A stretch of 42,286 bases of DNA from an uncultured Mollicutes bacterium (GCA_945969495.1 CAMFOH010000006.1:1-42286), one strand, 5' to 3'. Shown: positions 29,694-40,141, numbered from the stretch's first letter. The notes: a model not told the origin generated them from the letters alone. Numbers and translations: made by a program.

Positions 29694-29716
29694 CCATTTA
29701 ATTATAACATCTATTA

Positions 29717-29742
29717 AGAAAAAAAAGAAAGTTTATATAACT
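29717..29742 (-). terminator. Terminator of TasA-like copy B
   Basis: Minus strand AGGAAGTT-atata-AACTTTCT followed by a T run. Confidence 0.6.
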
Positions 29743-29754
29743 TCCTTTACATTA

Positions 29755-30390
29755 CTAATTAGTTATTTGTTCAAAGCCTAATGTTACATTATAATTTATT
29801 GTTGCGCCATCCTCTGGTAATACTGGCTGCGTATCTAATCCTGCATCTCTTGAATCAAGCCATGAAATAATTATGTAAAAAGTTGTACTTTCTCCTGATT
29901 CCAATGTAATCTTTGCTTGTTCAACAGTATTATCTCCTGATAATTCTTCATCAATGAACCAATAATAAGCTGCCAAAGCATAAGTCATATTTATATAAAT
30001 TTCATCTCCCGCTACAGAACCATCCATTGATGAAAAATTATTATCAGAATCTACTGTTTTTAATACTACCGGGATGCTTCCTGTGTTTGTTAAAGTCACT
30101 TTAAAAAAAACTTCATCTGTTGGTTTTGTAAAAGTACTAGTTGTGGTTATCGTTTGACCATCTATAGAACAATTACCAGACCCTCCTTTTGTATAATATA
30201 TATTATTAATTTCATCGGTTGTAGCATTATCTTTAGTTACCATATCACACGTAAATGATATATCAAAATCACCTTTTGCAGTTGCTGTTCCGTTTATTGT
30301 TATTGTTTCACTAAATAGTGCATATCCAACAGCCATTACCAAGAGTAATGATAAACATCCTATTAATATTTTATTCTTTCTTTTATCCAC
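29755..30390 (-). CDS. TasA/camelysin-like secreted protein, family copy B (GTG start)
   Basis: MDKRKNKILIGCLSLLLVMAVGYALFSETITINGTATAKGDFDISFTCDMV; conserved leader, mature domain of the KPTD...NTGSIPVVLK type. Confidence 0.7.
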   Translation of the reverse strand: MDKRKNKILIGCLSLLLVMAVGYALFSETITINGTATAKGDFDISFTCDMVTKDNATTDEINNIYYTKGGSGNCSIDGQTITTTSTFTKPTDEVFFKVTLTNTGSIPVVLKTVDSDNNFSSMDGSVAGDEIYINMTYALAAYYWFIDEELSGDNTVEQAKITLESGESTTFYIIISWLDSRDAGLDTQPVLPEDGATINYNVTLGFEQITN

Positions 30391-30425
30391 AATTCTTACC
30401 TCTACTTTCTTTATTTTACATGTTT

Positions 30426-30454
30426 ATAATATCATATACCCCACAATGAATCAA
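30426..30454 (-). promoter_or_regulatory. Predicted sigma-A promoter of copy B
   Basis: TTGATT (30454-30449), 17-bp spacer, TATTAT (30431-30426). Same sequence as copies A and C. Confidence 0.75.
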
Positions 30455-30514
30455 TATTTTTTTGCCTTGTGTAAAACTTTAAAAAAAGATGTAAAAAAAA
30501 CATGTCTAATGTTT

Positions 30515-33500
30515 TTATTTATCAGACATGTTTTTATAAAATTCAAATCTTTTTATTGCATTTCCCTTATTTTGTTCTAACATTTCTTCTGCTTTTTCTT
30601 TATTAACAATCTTTAGCATTTGATACCTATTCTCATTTTTAAGTAATTCATCATATTTATCAAAATCAGGATTTTTATAATCTAACTTTAAAGTTTCATC
30701 AACCGGATTATATCTAAAGATAGGGAAATATCCACTTTGAACTGCTAATTTTTCTTCATTAATACTATTTTGCATGCCTGATTTTATACCATGAGTAATG
30801 CATGGTGCATAAGCTATTACAATTGATGGACCATCATAACTTGCAGCTTCGTTTAAAGCGTTTATTGCCTGCTGCATGTTACCACCTAAACTTATTTGTG
30901 CTACATAAACGTCTTCATATGACATAAAAATTCTAGCTAAATCTTTCTTTTTACCTACCTTACCATTTGATGAAAATTTAGCTACTGCTCCATTTCTAGT
31001 TGATTTAGAAGTTTGACCTCCAGTATTTGAGTAAACTTCCGTATCTAAAACTAAGATATTTACATTTTTACCACTTGCTAAAACGTGATCTAGTCCTCCA
31101 TAACCAATGTCATATGCCCAGCCATCTCCACCTACTATCCAAACTGTCTTAGGCATTATGTAACCCTTAATTCTTTCAAGTTGCATTGCCTCAGAATAAT
31201 CAAAATTATTCATTAGATTTAAAGAAGCTTCATAATTAGAAGGATCTTCTAGCCATTTATCAGCCAAATTCTTATTTTCTTCAGATAAATCACTATTTAA
31301 TAAAATTTGTTTTATTCTATCTTTAGCAAGATCGTCAGCCATCTTAATTCCTAAACCAAACTCAGCATTATCTTCAAATAAAGAATTTGCCCAAGAAATA
31401 CCATATGGCATAGAAGGATGTGATGCACCATATATTGAAGAACATCCCGTTGCATTTGCAATAACCAAACTTTCTCCAAAAAGTTGAGTTAATAATTTTA
31501 CGTATGGAGTTTGACCACATCCAGCACATGCACCAGAAAATTCAAATAATGGTTTTTTAAATTGGGAACCTTTTATTGTAGTTTTAGAAAGTAAATTTTT
31601 ATCAAGTTTATCTTCATCTTCAAATAATTTAGTTGGATCTTTTCTTTCTATTTCTTTTGCCTCTTTCATTTCAATAGCTTTTTGTTTTGAAGGACATACC
31701 ATTGCGCAAACTCCGCAGCCAGTACAATCCTTATCAGATACAGCCATGTAAAAATATAAGTCTTCTTTACCTTTATAAGGTATAGCTTTTTCTTCTAAAC
31801 CATATTTTTCTAACTCTTCTTTTGTTAAAGCAAAAGGTCTTATTACCGCATGAGGGCAAGCTAAAGAGCACTGATTACACTCGATACAGTTTTCTTTTAA
31901 CCAACATGGTAATTTTTCTGCTATATCACGCTTTTCATACTTAGTAGTTGATGGTTCAAAAGAGCCATCCTTATGCATTTCAAAATCCTTTACGGTAAGA
32001 CTATTTCCTTCCAATTTTGACACATAATTAAATACCTTATTATCACTTGGTTTTAAATTTTCATGTTCATCCAAACCATATAAAGAATCAGTATCAAGAT
32101 AAATTTCATTTAAAAAATTATCTACCATGTCGATTGCATTTAAATTTGCGTTAACGATTTCTTCTCCTTTTTTTAAGAAACGTTTTTTTACTTGGTCTTT
32201 GATCTTATGTTTAATCTGTTCATAATTAACAAGGTTACCAACTTTAAATATAGCTGTTTCAATAATGGTTGAAACTTTATTACTTATATTATTATCCCTT
32301 GCTATTTTAAACGCATCTATAGTATAAAACTTAATGTTATTATTAGCTATGTAACTAATAACGTTTTTAGGCAAGAACTTAAGTAATTTTTCCTTATCCA
32401 TTGAAGTAACTAAGATAAACGTACCATTTTTCTTTAACTTACTTATTATGTCATATCTAAGCATATAAGAATCCTTAGTTACCACTAAGATATTTGCTTT
32501 ATCAACGTAATATGGACTATTTATTTCATTTTTTGACACCCTAAGGTGTGATTTTGTTACACCACCAGACTTTTTAGAATCATACTCGAAGTATCCTTGA
32601 ACATTAGCATCAGTAAAATTACCTAATATTGTTATAAGATCTTTTGATGCACTAACCATTCCATCAGAACCATATCCATAAACTAAAATTGATCTAGTAC
32701 CATGTTTTTTAATATTATAATCTGGAATTTCAATACTTTTGTTAGTTAAATCATCAGTTATACCAACAGTAAATCCCGAATAATTATTTTCATCATCCAA
32801 AAAATCATAAACTGCTTTTATCATTGAAGGAGTAGTATTTTTACCAGATAAACCATATCTTCCTCCTATTATTTTAGGTGAAATAACTTGATTAGAAAAA
32901 GCTTCACAAACATCCAAATAAAGAGGCTCACCACCTGCTAAAGCTTCTTTAGTGCGATCTAAAACAGCTATATTACGAACTGTTTTTGGAATAACATCAA
33001 GAAAATATTTTTTACTAAAAGGCCTATATAAATGAACCTCAACTAAACCTAAATTATCATCTTCATTATCAATTACTTCTTTTATGGTATCACAAACTGA
33101 TCCCATTGCAACTATTACTTTACTTGCGTTATTACTACCATAATAATTAAAAGGTTTATAATCTTTACCGGTTAATGCATTTATTTTACTCATATAATCG
33201 TTAACAACGTCAGGAATTTCTTCATATAAAAGATTTCTTGCTTCCGTGTTTTGAAAATATATATCATCGTTTTCGGTAGTTCCTCTAATTACCTTTTTGG
33301 ATAACATACTACCATTTTTAAAATCATTTAATGCTTTACGATCTATTAAATACTTTAAGTCTGCACCATCTAAAACTTCTATTTTTTTAAGTTCATGACT
33401 CGTTCTAAAACCATCAAAAAAATTAACGAACGGAACTTTTCCCCTCAACGTTGAAAGATATGCTACAGCACTTAAATTCATTACGTCTTGTACATTTGAT

Positions 33501-33931
33501 GAAGCAAGCATGGCAAATCCCGTTGTTCTTACCGCATAAATATCTTGGTGATCTCCCATGATACTTAAGGCATGAGTTGCTATACTTCTTGCTGCAACGT
33601 TTATAACGCAAGGAAGACATTCTCCTGCTATTTTATACATATTTGGTATCATTAAAAGTAGTCCTTGAGAAGCTGTGTAAGTAGTTGCAAGCGTTCCAGC
33701 TTGTAAAGCACCATGAACTAATCCTATAGCACCAGCTTCACTTTGCATTTCAACAACTTTAAGCGGACTACCATACAAATTATTAAAACCCTTACTAGAT
33801 AACTCATCTACTTTTTCAGCCATGGTAGATGCTGGTGTTATTGGATATATTCCTGCAAGTTCACTAAATAAATATGAAACATAACTACAAGCTTCATTAC
33901 CATCCATAACTTTATATTTTTTCATAAACAT
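30515..33931 (-). CDS. nifJ: Pyruvate:ferredoxin (flavodoxin) oxidoreductase
   Basis: 1138 aa; YPITPASTMAE, two ferredoxin clusters (CIECNQCSLACPHAVIRP, CTGCGVCAMVCPSKQKA), FSGACAGCGQTPYVKLLTQLFG, WIVGGDGWAYDIGYGGLDHVLASG. Confidence 0.97.
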   Translation of the reverse strand: MFMKKYKVMDGNEACSYVSYLFSELAGIYPITPASTMAEKVDELSSKGFNNLYGSPLKVVEMQSEAGAIGLVHGALQAGTLATTYTASQGLLLMIPNMYKIAGECLPCVINVAARSIATHALSIMGDHQDIYAVRTTGFAMLASSNVQDVMNLSAVAYLSTLRGKVPFVNFFDGFRTSHELKKIEVLDGADLKYLIDRKALNDFKNGSMLSKKVIRGTTENDDIYFQNTEARNLLYEEIPDVVNDYMSKINALTGKDYKPFNYYGSNNASKVIVAMGSVCDTIKEVIDNEDDNLGLVEVHLYRPFSKKYFLDVIPKTVRNIAVLDRTKEALAGGEPLYLDVCEAFSNQVISPKIIGGRYGLSGKNTTPSMIKAVYDFLDDENNYSGFTVGITDDLTNKSIEIPDYNIKKHGTRSILVYGYGSDGMVSASKDLITILGNFTDANVQGYFEYDSKKSGGVTKSHLRVSKNEINSPYYVDKANILVVTKDSYMLRYDIISKLKKNGTFILVTSMDKEKLLKFLPKNVISYIANNNIKFYTIDAFKIARDNNISNKVSTIIETAIFKVGNLVNYEQIKHKIKDQVKKRFLKKGEEIVNANLNAIDMVDNFLNEIYLDTDSLYGLDEHENLKPSDNKVFNYVSKLEGNSLTVKDFEMHKDGSFEPSTTKYEKRDIAEKLPCWLKENCIECNQCSLACPHAVIRPFALTKEELEKYGLEEKAIPYKGKEDLYFYMAVSDKDCTGCGVCAMVCPSKQKAIEMKEAKEIERKDPTKLFEDEDKLDKNLLSKTTIKGSQFKKPLFEFSGACAGCGQTPYVKLLTQLFGESLVIANATGCSSIYGASHPSMPYGISWANSLFEDNAEFGLGIKMADDLAKDRIKQILLNSDLSEENKNLADKWLEDPSNYEASLNLMNNFDYSEAMQLERIKGYIMPKTVWIVGGDGWAYDIGYGGLDHVLASGKNVNILVLDTEVYSNTGGQTSKSTRNGAVAKFSSNGKVGKKKDLARIFMSYEDVYVAQISLGGNMQQAINALNEAASYDGPSIVIAYAPCITHGIKSGMQNSINEEKLAVQSGYFPIFRYNPVDETLKLDYKNPDFDKYDELLKNENRYQMLKIVNKEKAEEMLEQNKGNAIKRFEFYKNMSDK

Positions 33932-34052
33932 ACACCCTCTATCTTTTTAATTATAATATAATTTAAAACTTTAAACAAGCAAACCATGAAAATAAAAATT
34001 GTAAAAATAAAACATATGTGTTAAAATAATTTCCCAAAGAAAGGAAATTAAG

Positions 34053-34946
34053 ATGGATACCATTATTAAAATACTAAAAGAAAACCAATTATATGACAAT
34101 AATATTAAAGAAGTATATATAAATAAAAAACAAGAGTTTTTAAATAATTATAAAATTAATAAATCTTCTAAAAATAAGATTCCTAATACTATTAAAAGAA
34201 ATAATGATGGATTTTTAATACTTGATAATGAGCCTTATATAATATCAAATTTAAAAGAAAATGGACACAATGATAAATTTTGGATAATTTTAAGTAATGG
34301 TAGCAGAATTCTTCTTAAGGACGTTACTGATGATGAAATCCAAAATGAATTATTATTTAAATACTTATGTAAATGGCTTGATATTCCATGTGCAAATTAT
34401 GATGTCTGTTTATTTGAAAGCGAAAAGTATCTTATTAGTCCTAGTTTTTTAGGAATTAATGAATACTTATTTGATTACTATAATTTAAATGGAAAATACC
34501 ATATAAAAATAGATGAATTATTAAAAGATGCATCTTATATAGATCAAGATTCATTCGTAAGGAAGACATTAATAGTGGATATGCTAACACAAAATCAAGA
34601 TAGATTTCCTAGAAATTTTAAAGTAATAAAAAATCCAAAACAAATAAGAATTTGTCCACTATTTGATAATGGTATTTTAGAAATAAATAATGAAAAATTA
34701 TTATTTAAAATTTATCCTGAAATTAATTATAGCATTAGTGATGATGATATTGCGTGTTACTTAATGCAAGATAATAAATTTAAACAGTGGTGTTTAAATA
34801 AAATAATATCAAGGCAAATACCAAACCTAAGAAAGCAAATATACGAAGATAAGAAAATATATATAGATGATGAAGTATTTGATAGCTTTAACAAAAGTGT
34901 TTATGATGGTAAAGCTCTTATCTTAGATAATTTTAAAAACAATTAA
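34053..34946 (+). CDS. Divergent HipA/CtkA-like kinase-fold protein
   Basis: WIILSNGSRILLKDV (candidate ATP-binding Lys), ELLFKYLCKWLDIPCANYDV, LIVDMLTQNQDRFPRNFKVI (NxDRxxxN catalytic-loop-like), IRICPLFDNGIL (PLFD metal-binding-like). Confidence 0.6.
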   Translation: MDTIIKILKENQLYDNNIKEVYINKKQEFLNNYKINKSSKNKIPNTIKRNNDGFLILDNEPYIISNLKENGHNDKFWIILSNGSRILLKDVTDDEIQNELLFKYLCKWLDIPCANYDVCLFESEKYLISPSFLGINEYLFDYYNLNGKYHIKIDELLKDASYIDQDSFVRKTLIVDMLTQNQDRFPRNFKVIKNPKQIRICPLFDNGILEINNEKLLFKIYPEINYSISDDDIACYLMQDNKFKQWCLNKIISRQIPNLRKQIYEDKKIYIDDEVFDSFNKSVYDGKALILDNFKNN

Positions 34947-34971
34947 AAAACTCTATTAATAGAGTTTTTTA

Positions 34972-36786
34972 TTATGCCTTATATCTTGCGTCAAATTTTT
35001 TTCTTTCTTCTGTGTTCAATATTTTTTTTCTCATTCTAAAGTTTAACGGAGTAACTTCAACTAATTCATCAGAATTTATATAATCTAAACAAACTTCTAA
35101 AGATAATTTACGAGGTCTTTTTAACACCACGGTATGATCCTTTCCAGCACTTCTAGTATTTGTTTGTTGTTTTTGTTTTACAACGTTAACCGCCAAATCA
35201 TTTTCACGATTATTTTCACCAACAATCATTCCTTCGTATACTTCACAGCCTGGTTCAATAAACATGATACCGCGATCTTCTAATTGTCCAAGACCATAGG
35301 CTGATGCTTTACCATTTTCCATTGAAACTAAAACCCCTAATTTTCTTTCTCCTACTACAGCATCTGCTTGAGGCATATATTCTTTAAAAGTATGATTTAT
35401 TATTCCATATCCTTTAGTCATCGTCATAAAATCAGTCATAAAACCAATAAGACCACGAGAAGGTATCGTGTAATTAAGTCTAACTTGATTTTCTACATTA
35501 TGCATGTTTTCCATTATTCCACCACGAGTACCTAATGCTTCGATTACAGAACCGACGTTTTCTTCTGGAACCTCTAACTGTAAATCTTCATAAGGTTCAC
35601 ATTTGACACCATCAATTTCTTTAACAATAACTTCTGGTTTCGATACTTGAAGTTCATATCCTTCCCTTCTCATGTTTTCGATAAGAATCGAAAGATGTAA
35701 TTCTCCACGACCAGATACTATCCAGCTTTCAGTATCATTTGCTCTAACTCTTAATGATACATCCCTTTGAGTTTCTTTCATTAATCTTTCTTCTAATTTT
35801 CTTGCGGTTACAAATTTACCTTCACGACCTGCAAATGGTGAATTATTAACACCAAAAGTCATTTGAAGAGTTGGTTCATCAATTCTAAGTATAGGAAGAG
35901 CTTCTTCTTTACCAACTGTACAAATAGTTTCTCCAACTGATATATCAGGAAGACCTGCAATAGCAACTATTTCTCCTGCATGAGCTTCTTCAATTTCTAT
36001 TCTTTTAAGTCCAAGAAAACCATATAGTTTTTGTATTCTAAATTGCTTTATACTTCCATCTAAACGCATGCAAGATACAGTTTCGTTTACCTTTACCTTA
36101 CCACGAGTAACACGACCAATACCAATTCTTCCAACATAGTCATTGTAATCTAGTAATGCAGGTTGAAATTGAAATCCACCATCTTCATCTCTTGATGGTC
36201 CTGGTATATTATTGATAATCATATCTAACACTGGATCCATTGTATGTTCTTGGGTATTTAAATCAGCACTAAGACTAGAAGTTCCTTGTAAAGCAGATAC
36301 ATAAACAACAGGGAAATCTAACTGTTCATCATTTGCTCCAAGTTCAATAAATAATTCTAAAACTTCATCTAAAACCTCAGGAATCCTAGTAGATGGTTTA
36401 TCAACTTTATTTATTGCAACGATTGGTTTAACACCAGCTTCCAAAGCTTTTTTTAAAACAAACCTTGTTTGTGGCATAGTACCTTCATAAGCATCAACAA
36501 CTAAAAGAACACCATCAACCATGTGCATTATTCTTTCTACTTCTCCACCAAAATCAGCATGACCTGGAGTATCTAATATATTAATTCTATAATTTTTATA
36601 ATTGATAGCCGTTGTTTTAGCTAGAATTGTTATTCCTCTTTCTCTTTCAATATCATTAGAATCCATTGCTCTATCCATTATTTGTTGGTTATCTCTTAAC
36701 GTATCAGATTGCTCTAAAAGTTGATTTACAAGCGTTGTCTTACCATGGTCAACGTGAGCAATAATAGCAACGTTTCTTATTTCCAT
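34972..36786 (-). CDS. typA: Translational GTPase TypA/BipA
   Basis: MEIRNVAIIAHVDHGKTTLVNQLLEQSDTLRDNQ, DTPGHADFGGEVERIM, full-length 604 aa. Confidence 0.97.
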   Translation of the reverse strand: MEIRNVAIIAHVDHGKTTLVNQLLEQSDTLRDNQQIMDRAMDSNDIERERGITILAKTTAINYKNYRINILDTPGHADFGGEVERIMHMVDGVLLVVDAYEGTMPQTRFVLKKALEAGVKPIVAINKVDKPSTRIPEVLDEVLELFIELGANDEQLDFPVVYVSALQGTSSLSADLNTQEHTMDPVLDMIINNIPGPSRDEDGGFQFQPALLDYNDYVGRIGIGRVTRGKVKVNETVSCMRLDGSIKQFRIQKLYGFLGLKRIEIEEAHAGEIVAIAGLPDISVGETICTVGKEEALPILRIDEPTLQMTFGVNNSPFAGREGKFVTARKLEERLMKETQRDVSLRVRANDTESWIVSGRGELHLSILIENMRREGYELQVSKPEVIVKEIDGVKCEPYEDLQLEVPEENVGSVIEALGTRGGIMENMHNVENQVRLNYTIPSRGLIGFMTDFMTMTKGYGIINHTFKEYMPQADAVVGERKLGVLVSMENGKASAYGLGQLEDRGIMFIEPGCEVYEGMIVGENNRENDLAVNVVKQKQQTNTRSAGKDHTVVLKRPRKLSLEVCLDYINSDELVEVTPLNFRMRKKILNTEERKKFDARYKA

Positions 36787-36877
36787 AAATTACACCTTCT
36801 TTTTTTACACTTAGTCATTATAGCATAAAATACAAAAATATTACAAAAAAATTAAAAAAAGTAGGATTTTACCTACT

Positions 36878-37663
36878 TTATGCCATGGTCTTTTGTTCTG
36901 GAACAAAGAAAACCATATCACTATTTCCATTTGCATATGCTCTAAATTCTCCAATTAAAGAATTATTTTCCCCTAAAAGTTCAACCGCTTCATCAATCGA
37001 AATTATTCTAGCTAATCCTTTAGCAACCAAATCATCTGCAATAGCCTTAGTGGTTCTTCCTATTACTACATCACCCTCATAAATATAATCAGCATCTCTA
37101 TATGCACCAGACACTTCTAAATAGGAAACACCATACTCTTTAAATAGTCCGCTTAATCTTTCTTTAGTATCACCTAGTTGTACGGTATACTCTACACATA
37201 CGTTATTCTCATTATCAGTTTTCTTTAAGTTATTTGCTCCCGCTTTTATTAATCCAATTGCACATACACCAACCATAACACCTGCGATAACTTTTATTAT
37301 CTTGGATTTAATCTTAACTGATTTTGCTTGTTTTGGTTTATTATCAGATGGTTGTAATCTATACGTTTCACTTCTTTTAGCATGATTTTCATTAACCATA
37401 TTCATAAAAGTATTATCACTATACACGTCATCTTTTTTTAATTTTTCTTCACGAAGTAATTTTTGGTATTTATCTTCTATCTTAGAAAAAATTCTTAATG
37501 ATTCTTCAGTTGGATTTCTTTTTACTAATTCTTCAAACTTTTTCATTCTAAATTCTATTGTCTCAAAAGAACTATCCTTAGATATGCCAAGCATATCATA
37601 TATGTCAATGTTACTATAGTCTTTCATCATAAACCCTCCTAATATACAATTAAATGATATCAA
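36878..37663 (-). CDS. Bitopic protein: J-domain-like N-terminus, TM, LysM-like extracytoplasmic domain
   Basis: IDIYDMLGISKDSSFETIEFRMKKFEELVKRNP (J-domain-like), TM KIIKVIAGVMVGVCAIGLIKAG, then VEYTVQLGDTKERLSGLFKEYGVS...DYIYEGDVV. Probable start is MKDYSN or MMKDYSN. Confidence 0.6.
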   Translation of the reverse strand: MISFNCILGGFMMKDYSNIDIYDMLGISKDSSFETIEFRMKKFEELVKRNPTEESLRIFSKIEDKYQKLLREEKLKKDDVYSDNTFMNMVNENHAKRSETYRLQPSDNKPKQAKSVKIKSKIIKVIAGVMVGVCAIGLIKAGANNLKKTDNENNVCVEYTVQLGDTKERLSGLFKEYGVSYLEVSGAYRDADYIYEGDVVIGRTTKAIADDLVAKGLARIISIDEAVELLGENNSLIGEFRAYANGNSDMVFFVPEQKTMA

Positions 37664-37692
37664 TTTTATTAAATAATGTCAAATAATTAAAA

Positions 37693-37716
37693 AGAAGTAT
37701 AAAACATGTTATACTT
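37693..37716 (-). terminator. Terminator-like hairpin downstream of the RNase J-like gene
   Basis: GAAGTATAA-aacatg-TTATACTTC, minus-strand side followed by TTTTT. Confidence 0.6.
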
Positions 37717-37774
37717 CCTGTATTACGGTAATTATCATTGGTTTACATTCTGTTTGATCATATAAATATTTACT

Positions 37775-39355
37775 TTATCTTTCTCTTATTCCATTTTTAA
37801 TTTTATTATATTCAACGTAATTATCCGTTTTATTTTCCTCAATAACCTCAAGAGATATTCTTTTAATTTCTTCAATCAATTCAGAGTTTTCTTTAACGTA
37901 TATAAATCCTCTTGTTAAAACCTCTGGCATAGCTAAAATTTCTTTTGTCTTTTTATCTAAAGTAGAACATATTATTACGATACCATTATCAGATAATAAT
38001 TCCCTATCTTTTAACACTAACTCACCAATATCTTGAGATGAATTTCCATCGATTAAAACATCGTCAACTTTTACTTTTTCAAATACGTCTTTTAATTCAC
38101 CATTAACAAATGTAACAACATCACCATTTTGTTTTAGTAATATATTTTCTTTTTTCATTCCAACATGACTTGCACATTTTGCATTTGCAACCATATGACG
38201 ATACTCACCAATAACTGGCATATAATACTTAGGATTCATTAAATCAAGCATTAACATGATATCTTCACTAGAAGCATGATGCAAAAGGTTATCTTTTCTA
38301 GACATAGTAACAACTGATGCACCAATTTTTGAAATATCGTCAACTACTTTTATAGCTAATTTTTCATTATAATCATTTATTGGTTCCATAAAAAATACTG
38401 TATCAGTTGGTTTAATCTTAACGTATTTATCATAACCATTTATTATTCTATTTAAATTCATAAATGGTTTTTCTCTTTCGTTAGATATCAAAATTATAGC
38501 ATCTTTATCATTTATATTACTAAGATCTCCAATTCTTTCACGATCAAAATTAACATAATTATTGTCCAAAATATTATTTATTATTCCTTGAAGCTTATGT
38601 CCCATAACAACAACTCTTCTAGTTGTTTTAGATATTTCGTTAAATAGTTCTTCTATTCTAGAAACATGTGCAGTAAAAACATTTATAATAATTCTATCTT
38701 CAGTTTTATTAAGGGTATCTTTAATAAGTTTATCAATTCTATTTTTAGGAGAAGTATAACCTATTTTATCAGCATACATAGACTCTCCCATCAAACATAA
38801 AACTCCTTGTTTACCAATGTATGCTAGTTTTCCTATATCAGCTTTATAAGGGCCTAACATAGTAGCATCAAAAACATAATTACCAGTATAAAAAATCGTA
38901 CCATCCGGTGTATTTAAAGCATAACCAACATTATCAGGAACTGAATGTGTTAATCTTACTGGGAAAATACTATTCTTTCCAAAGTTAATTTTTTTATGTG
39001 GATCAATTACTACTAAATTTTTAAATGTTATATTAGAATCATCTAATTCCTTTCTTAATAAGTTTGCTGTAAATTTAGTTGCATAAACCTTTAAAGTTGG
39101 AACCTCAGAAACAATATCACATACTGCTCCCATGTTCTTTTCATGACCATGAGTGATAAATAAACCTTTTATATTTTTTATGTTTTCTTTTATATAATCA
39201 AAATTAGGAATAACATAATCAACACCAAGAAGTTTATCACTAGCATATTTTAAACCCGCATCAAAAATAAAAATATCTGAATCAACCTTAACAACATACA
39301 TATTTTTTCCTTCTTCATTAAGGCCACCAAGACTAAAAATCTTAATTTTACTCAT
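37775..39355 (-). CDS. RNase J-family metallo-beta-lactamase/beta-CASP protein with degenerate active site
   Basis: 526 aa, RNase J architecture (SLGGLNEEGKNMYVV, VPDNVGYALNTPDGTIFYTGNYVFD, PKYYMPVIGEYRHM). Several metal-ligand residues are replaced. Confidence 0.85.
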   Translation of the reverse strand: MSKIKIFSLGGLNEEGKNMYVVKVDSDIFIFDAGLKYASDKLLGVDYVIPNFDYIKENIKNIKGLFITHGHEKNMGAVCDIVSEVPTLKVYATKFTANLLRKELDDSNITFKNLVVIDPHKKINFGKNSIFPVRLTHSVPDNVGYALNTPDGTIFYTGNYVFDATMLGPYKADIGKLAYIGKQGVLCLMGESMYADKIGYTSPKNRIDKLIKDTLNKTEDRIIINVFTAHVSRIEELFNEISKTTRRVVVMGHKLQGIINNILDNNYVNFDRERIGDLSNINDKDAIILISNEREKPFMNLNRIINGYDKYVKIKPTDTVFFMEPINDYNEKLAIKVVDDISKIGASVVTMSRKDNLLHHASSEDIMLMLDLMNPKYYMPVIGEYRHMVANAKCASHVGMKKENILLKQNGDVVTFVNGELKDVFEKVKVDDVLIDGNSSQDIGELVLKDRELLSDNGIVIICSTLDKKTKEILAMPEVLTRGFIYVKENSELIEEIKRISLEVIEENKTDNYVEYNKIKNGIRER

Positions 39356-39419
39356 AATTTCCTCCTTTCTTTTAATTAAGCTATATAATTATAGCATGTT
39401 TTTTAATAAAATGCCACTT

Positions 39420-39450
39420 ATAAAAAAAAGAACCATTTATTTGGTTCTTA
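39420..39450 (-). terminator. Terminator of TasA-like copy C
   Basis: Minus strand AAGAACCAAATAAATGGTTCTTTTTTTT. Confidence 0.75.
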
Positions 39451-40077
39451 CTGGGCTGTTACTTGTTCAAAGCCTAAAGTAACAGTATAAGTCATTTTAA
39501 ATCCTTCTTTAGGTGGTACTGGTTGTGCTATACCTAGATTAGATGTGTCACCCCATAAATGAGTAATCGTTATATCCATATATTTTTGAGGATTTGACTT
39601 TCCAAATTCTGGAACAATAAATTTTTGAGCTTCTATCGCACTATCACCAGCTACTGAAGAACCTAAATCTCCATCAATAAAAACATCACTATATGCTCCT
39701 AATGCCGTTGCTGGATCGAAATACATCTCATCACCTGGTGCTGAACCATCCTGATTATAATTATTTGAAGAATTAAAAGTTTTTAATATAACTGGAATAC
39801 TTCCCTTATTTATCACTTTAATTCTAAATGTTACCCCATCAGTTGGCTTCGTAAGCATACTTGTTGTTGTTATAGTATTCCCTTCTATAACACATTCTCC
39901 TGTTTCTACTCTATTAATAGTATCATATACTTCACAAGTGTATTCTATGTTAAAATCACCTTTTGCAGTTGCCGTTCCATTTATTGTTATTGTCTCTGAA
40001 AATAAAGCATATCCAACAGTCATTACTAAAAGTAGTGCTAAACATCCTATTAATATTTTATTCTTTCTTTTATCCAC
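39448..40077 (-). CDS. TasA/camelysin-like secreted protein, family copy C (GTG start)
   Basis: MDKRKNKILIGCLALLLVMTVGYALFSETITINGTATAKGDFNIEYTC. Same leader; mature domain related to copy B and to 18153-18950. Confidence 0.7.
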   Translation of the reverse strand: MDKRKNKILIGCLALLLVMTVGYALFSETITINGTATAKGDFNIEYTCEVYDTINRVETGECVIEGNTITTTSMLTKPTDGVTFRIKVINKGSIPVILKTFNSSNNYNQDGSAPGDEMYFDPATALGAYSDVFIDGDLGSSVAGDSAIEAQKFIVPEFGKSNPQKYMDITITHLWGDTSNLGIAQPVPPKEGFKMTYTVTLGFEQVTAQ

Positions 40078-40112
40078 AATTCTTACCTCTACTTTCTTTA
40101 TTTTACATGTTT

Positions 40113-40141
40113 ATAATATCATATACCCCACAATGAATCAA
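40113..40141 (-). promoter_or_regulatory. Predicted sigma-A promoter of copy C
   Basis: TTGATT (40141-40136), 17-bp spacer, TATTAT (40118-40113). Confidence 0.75.

Noticed and set aside
33423-33620. 65-aa minus-strand ORF inside PFOR
   Set aside because: Same strand, different frame within a confidently assigned gene; spurious.
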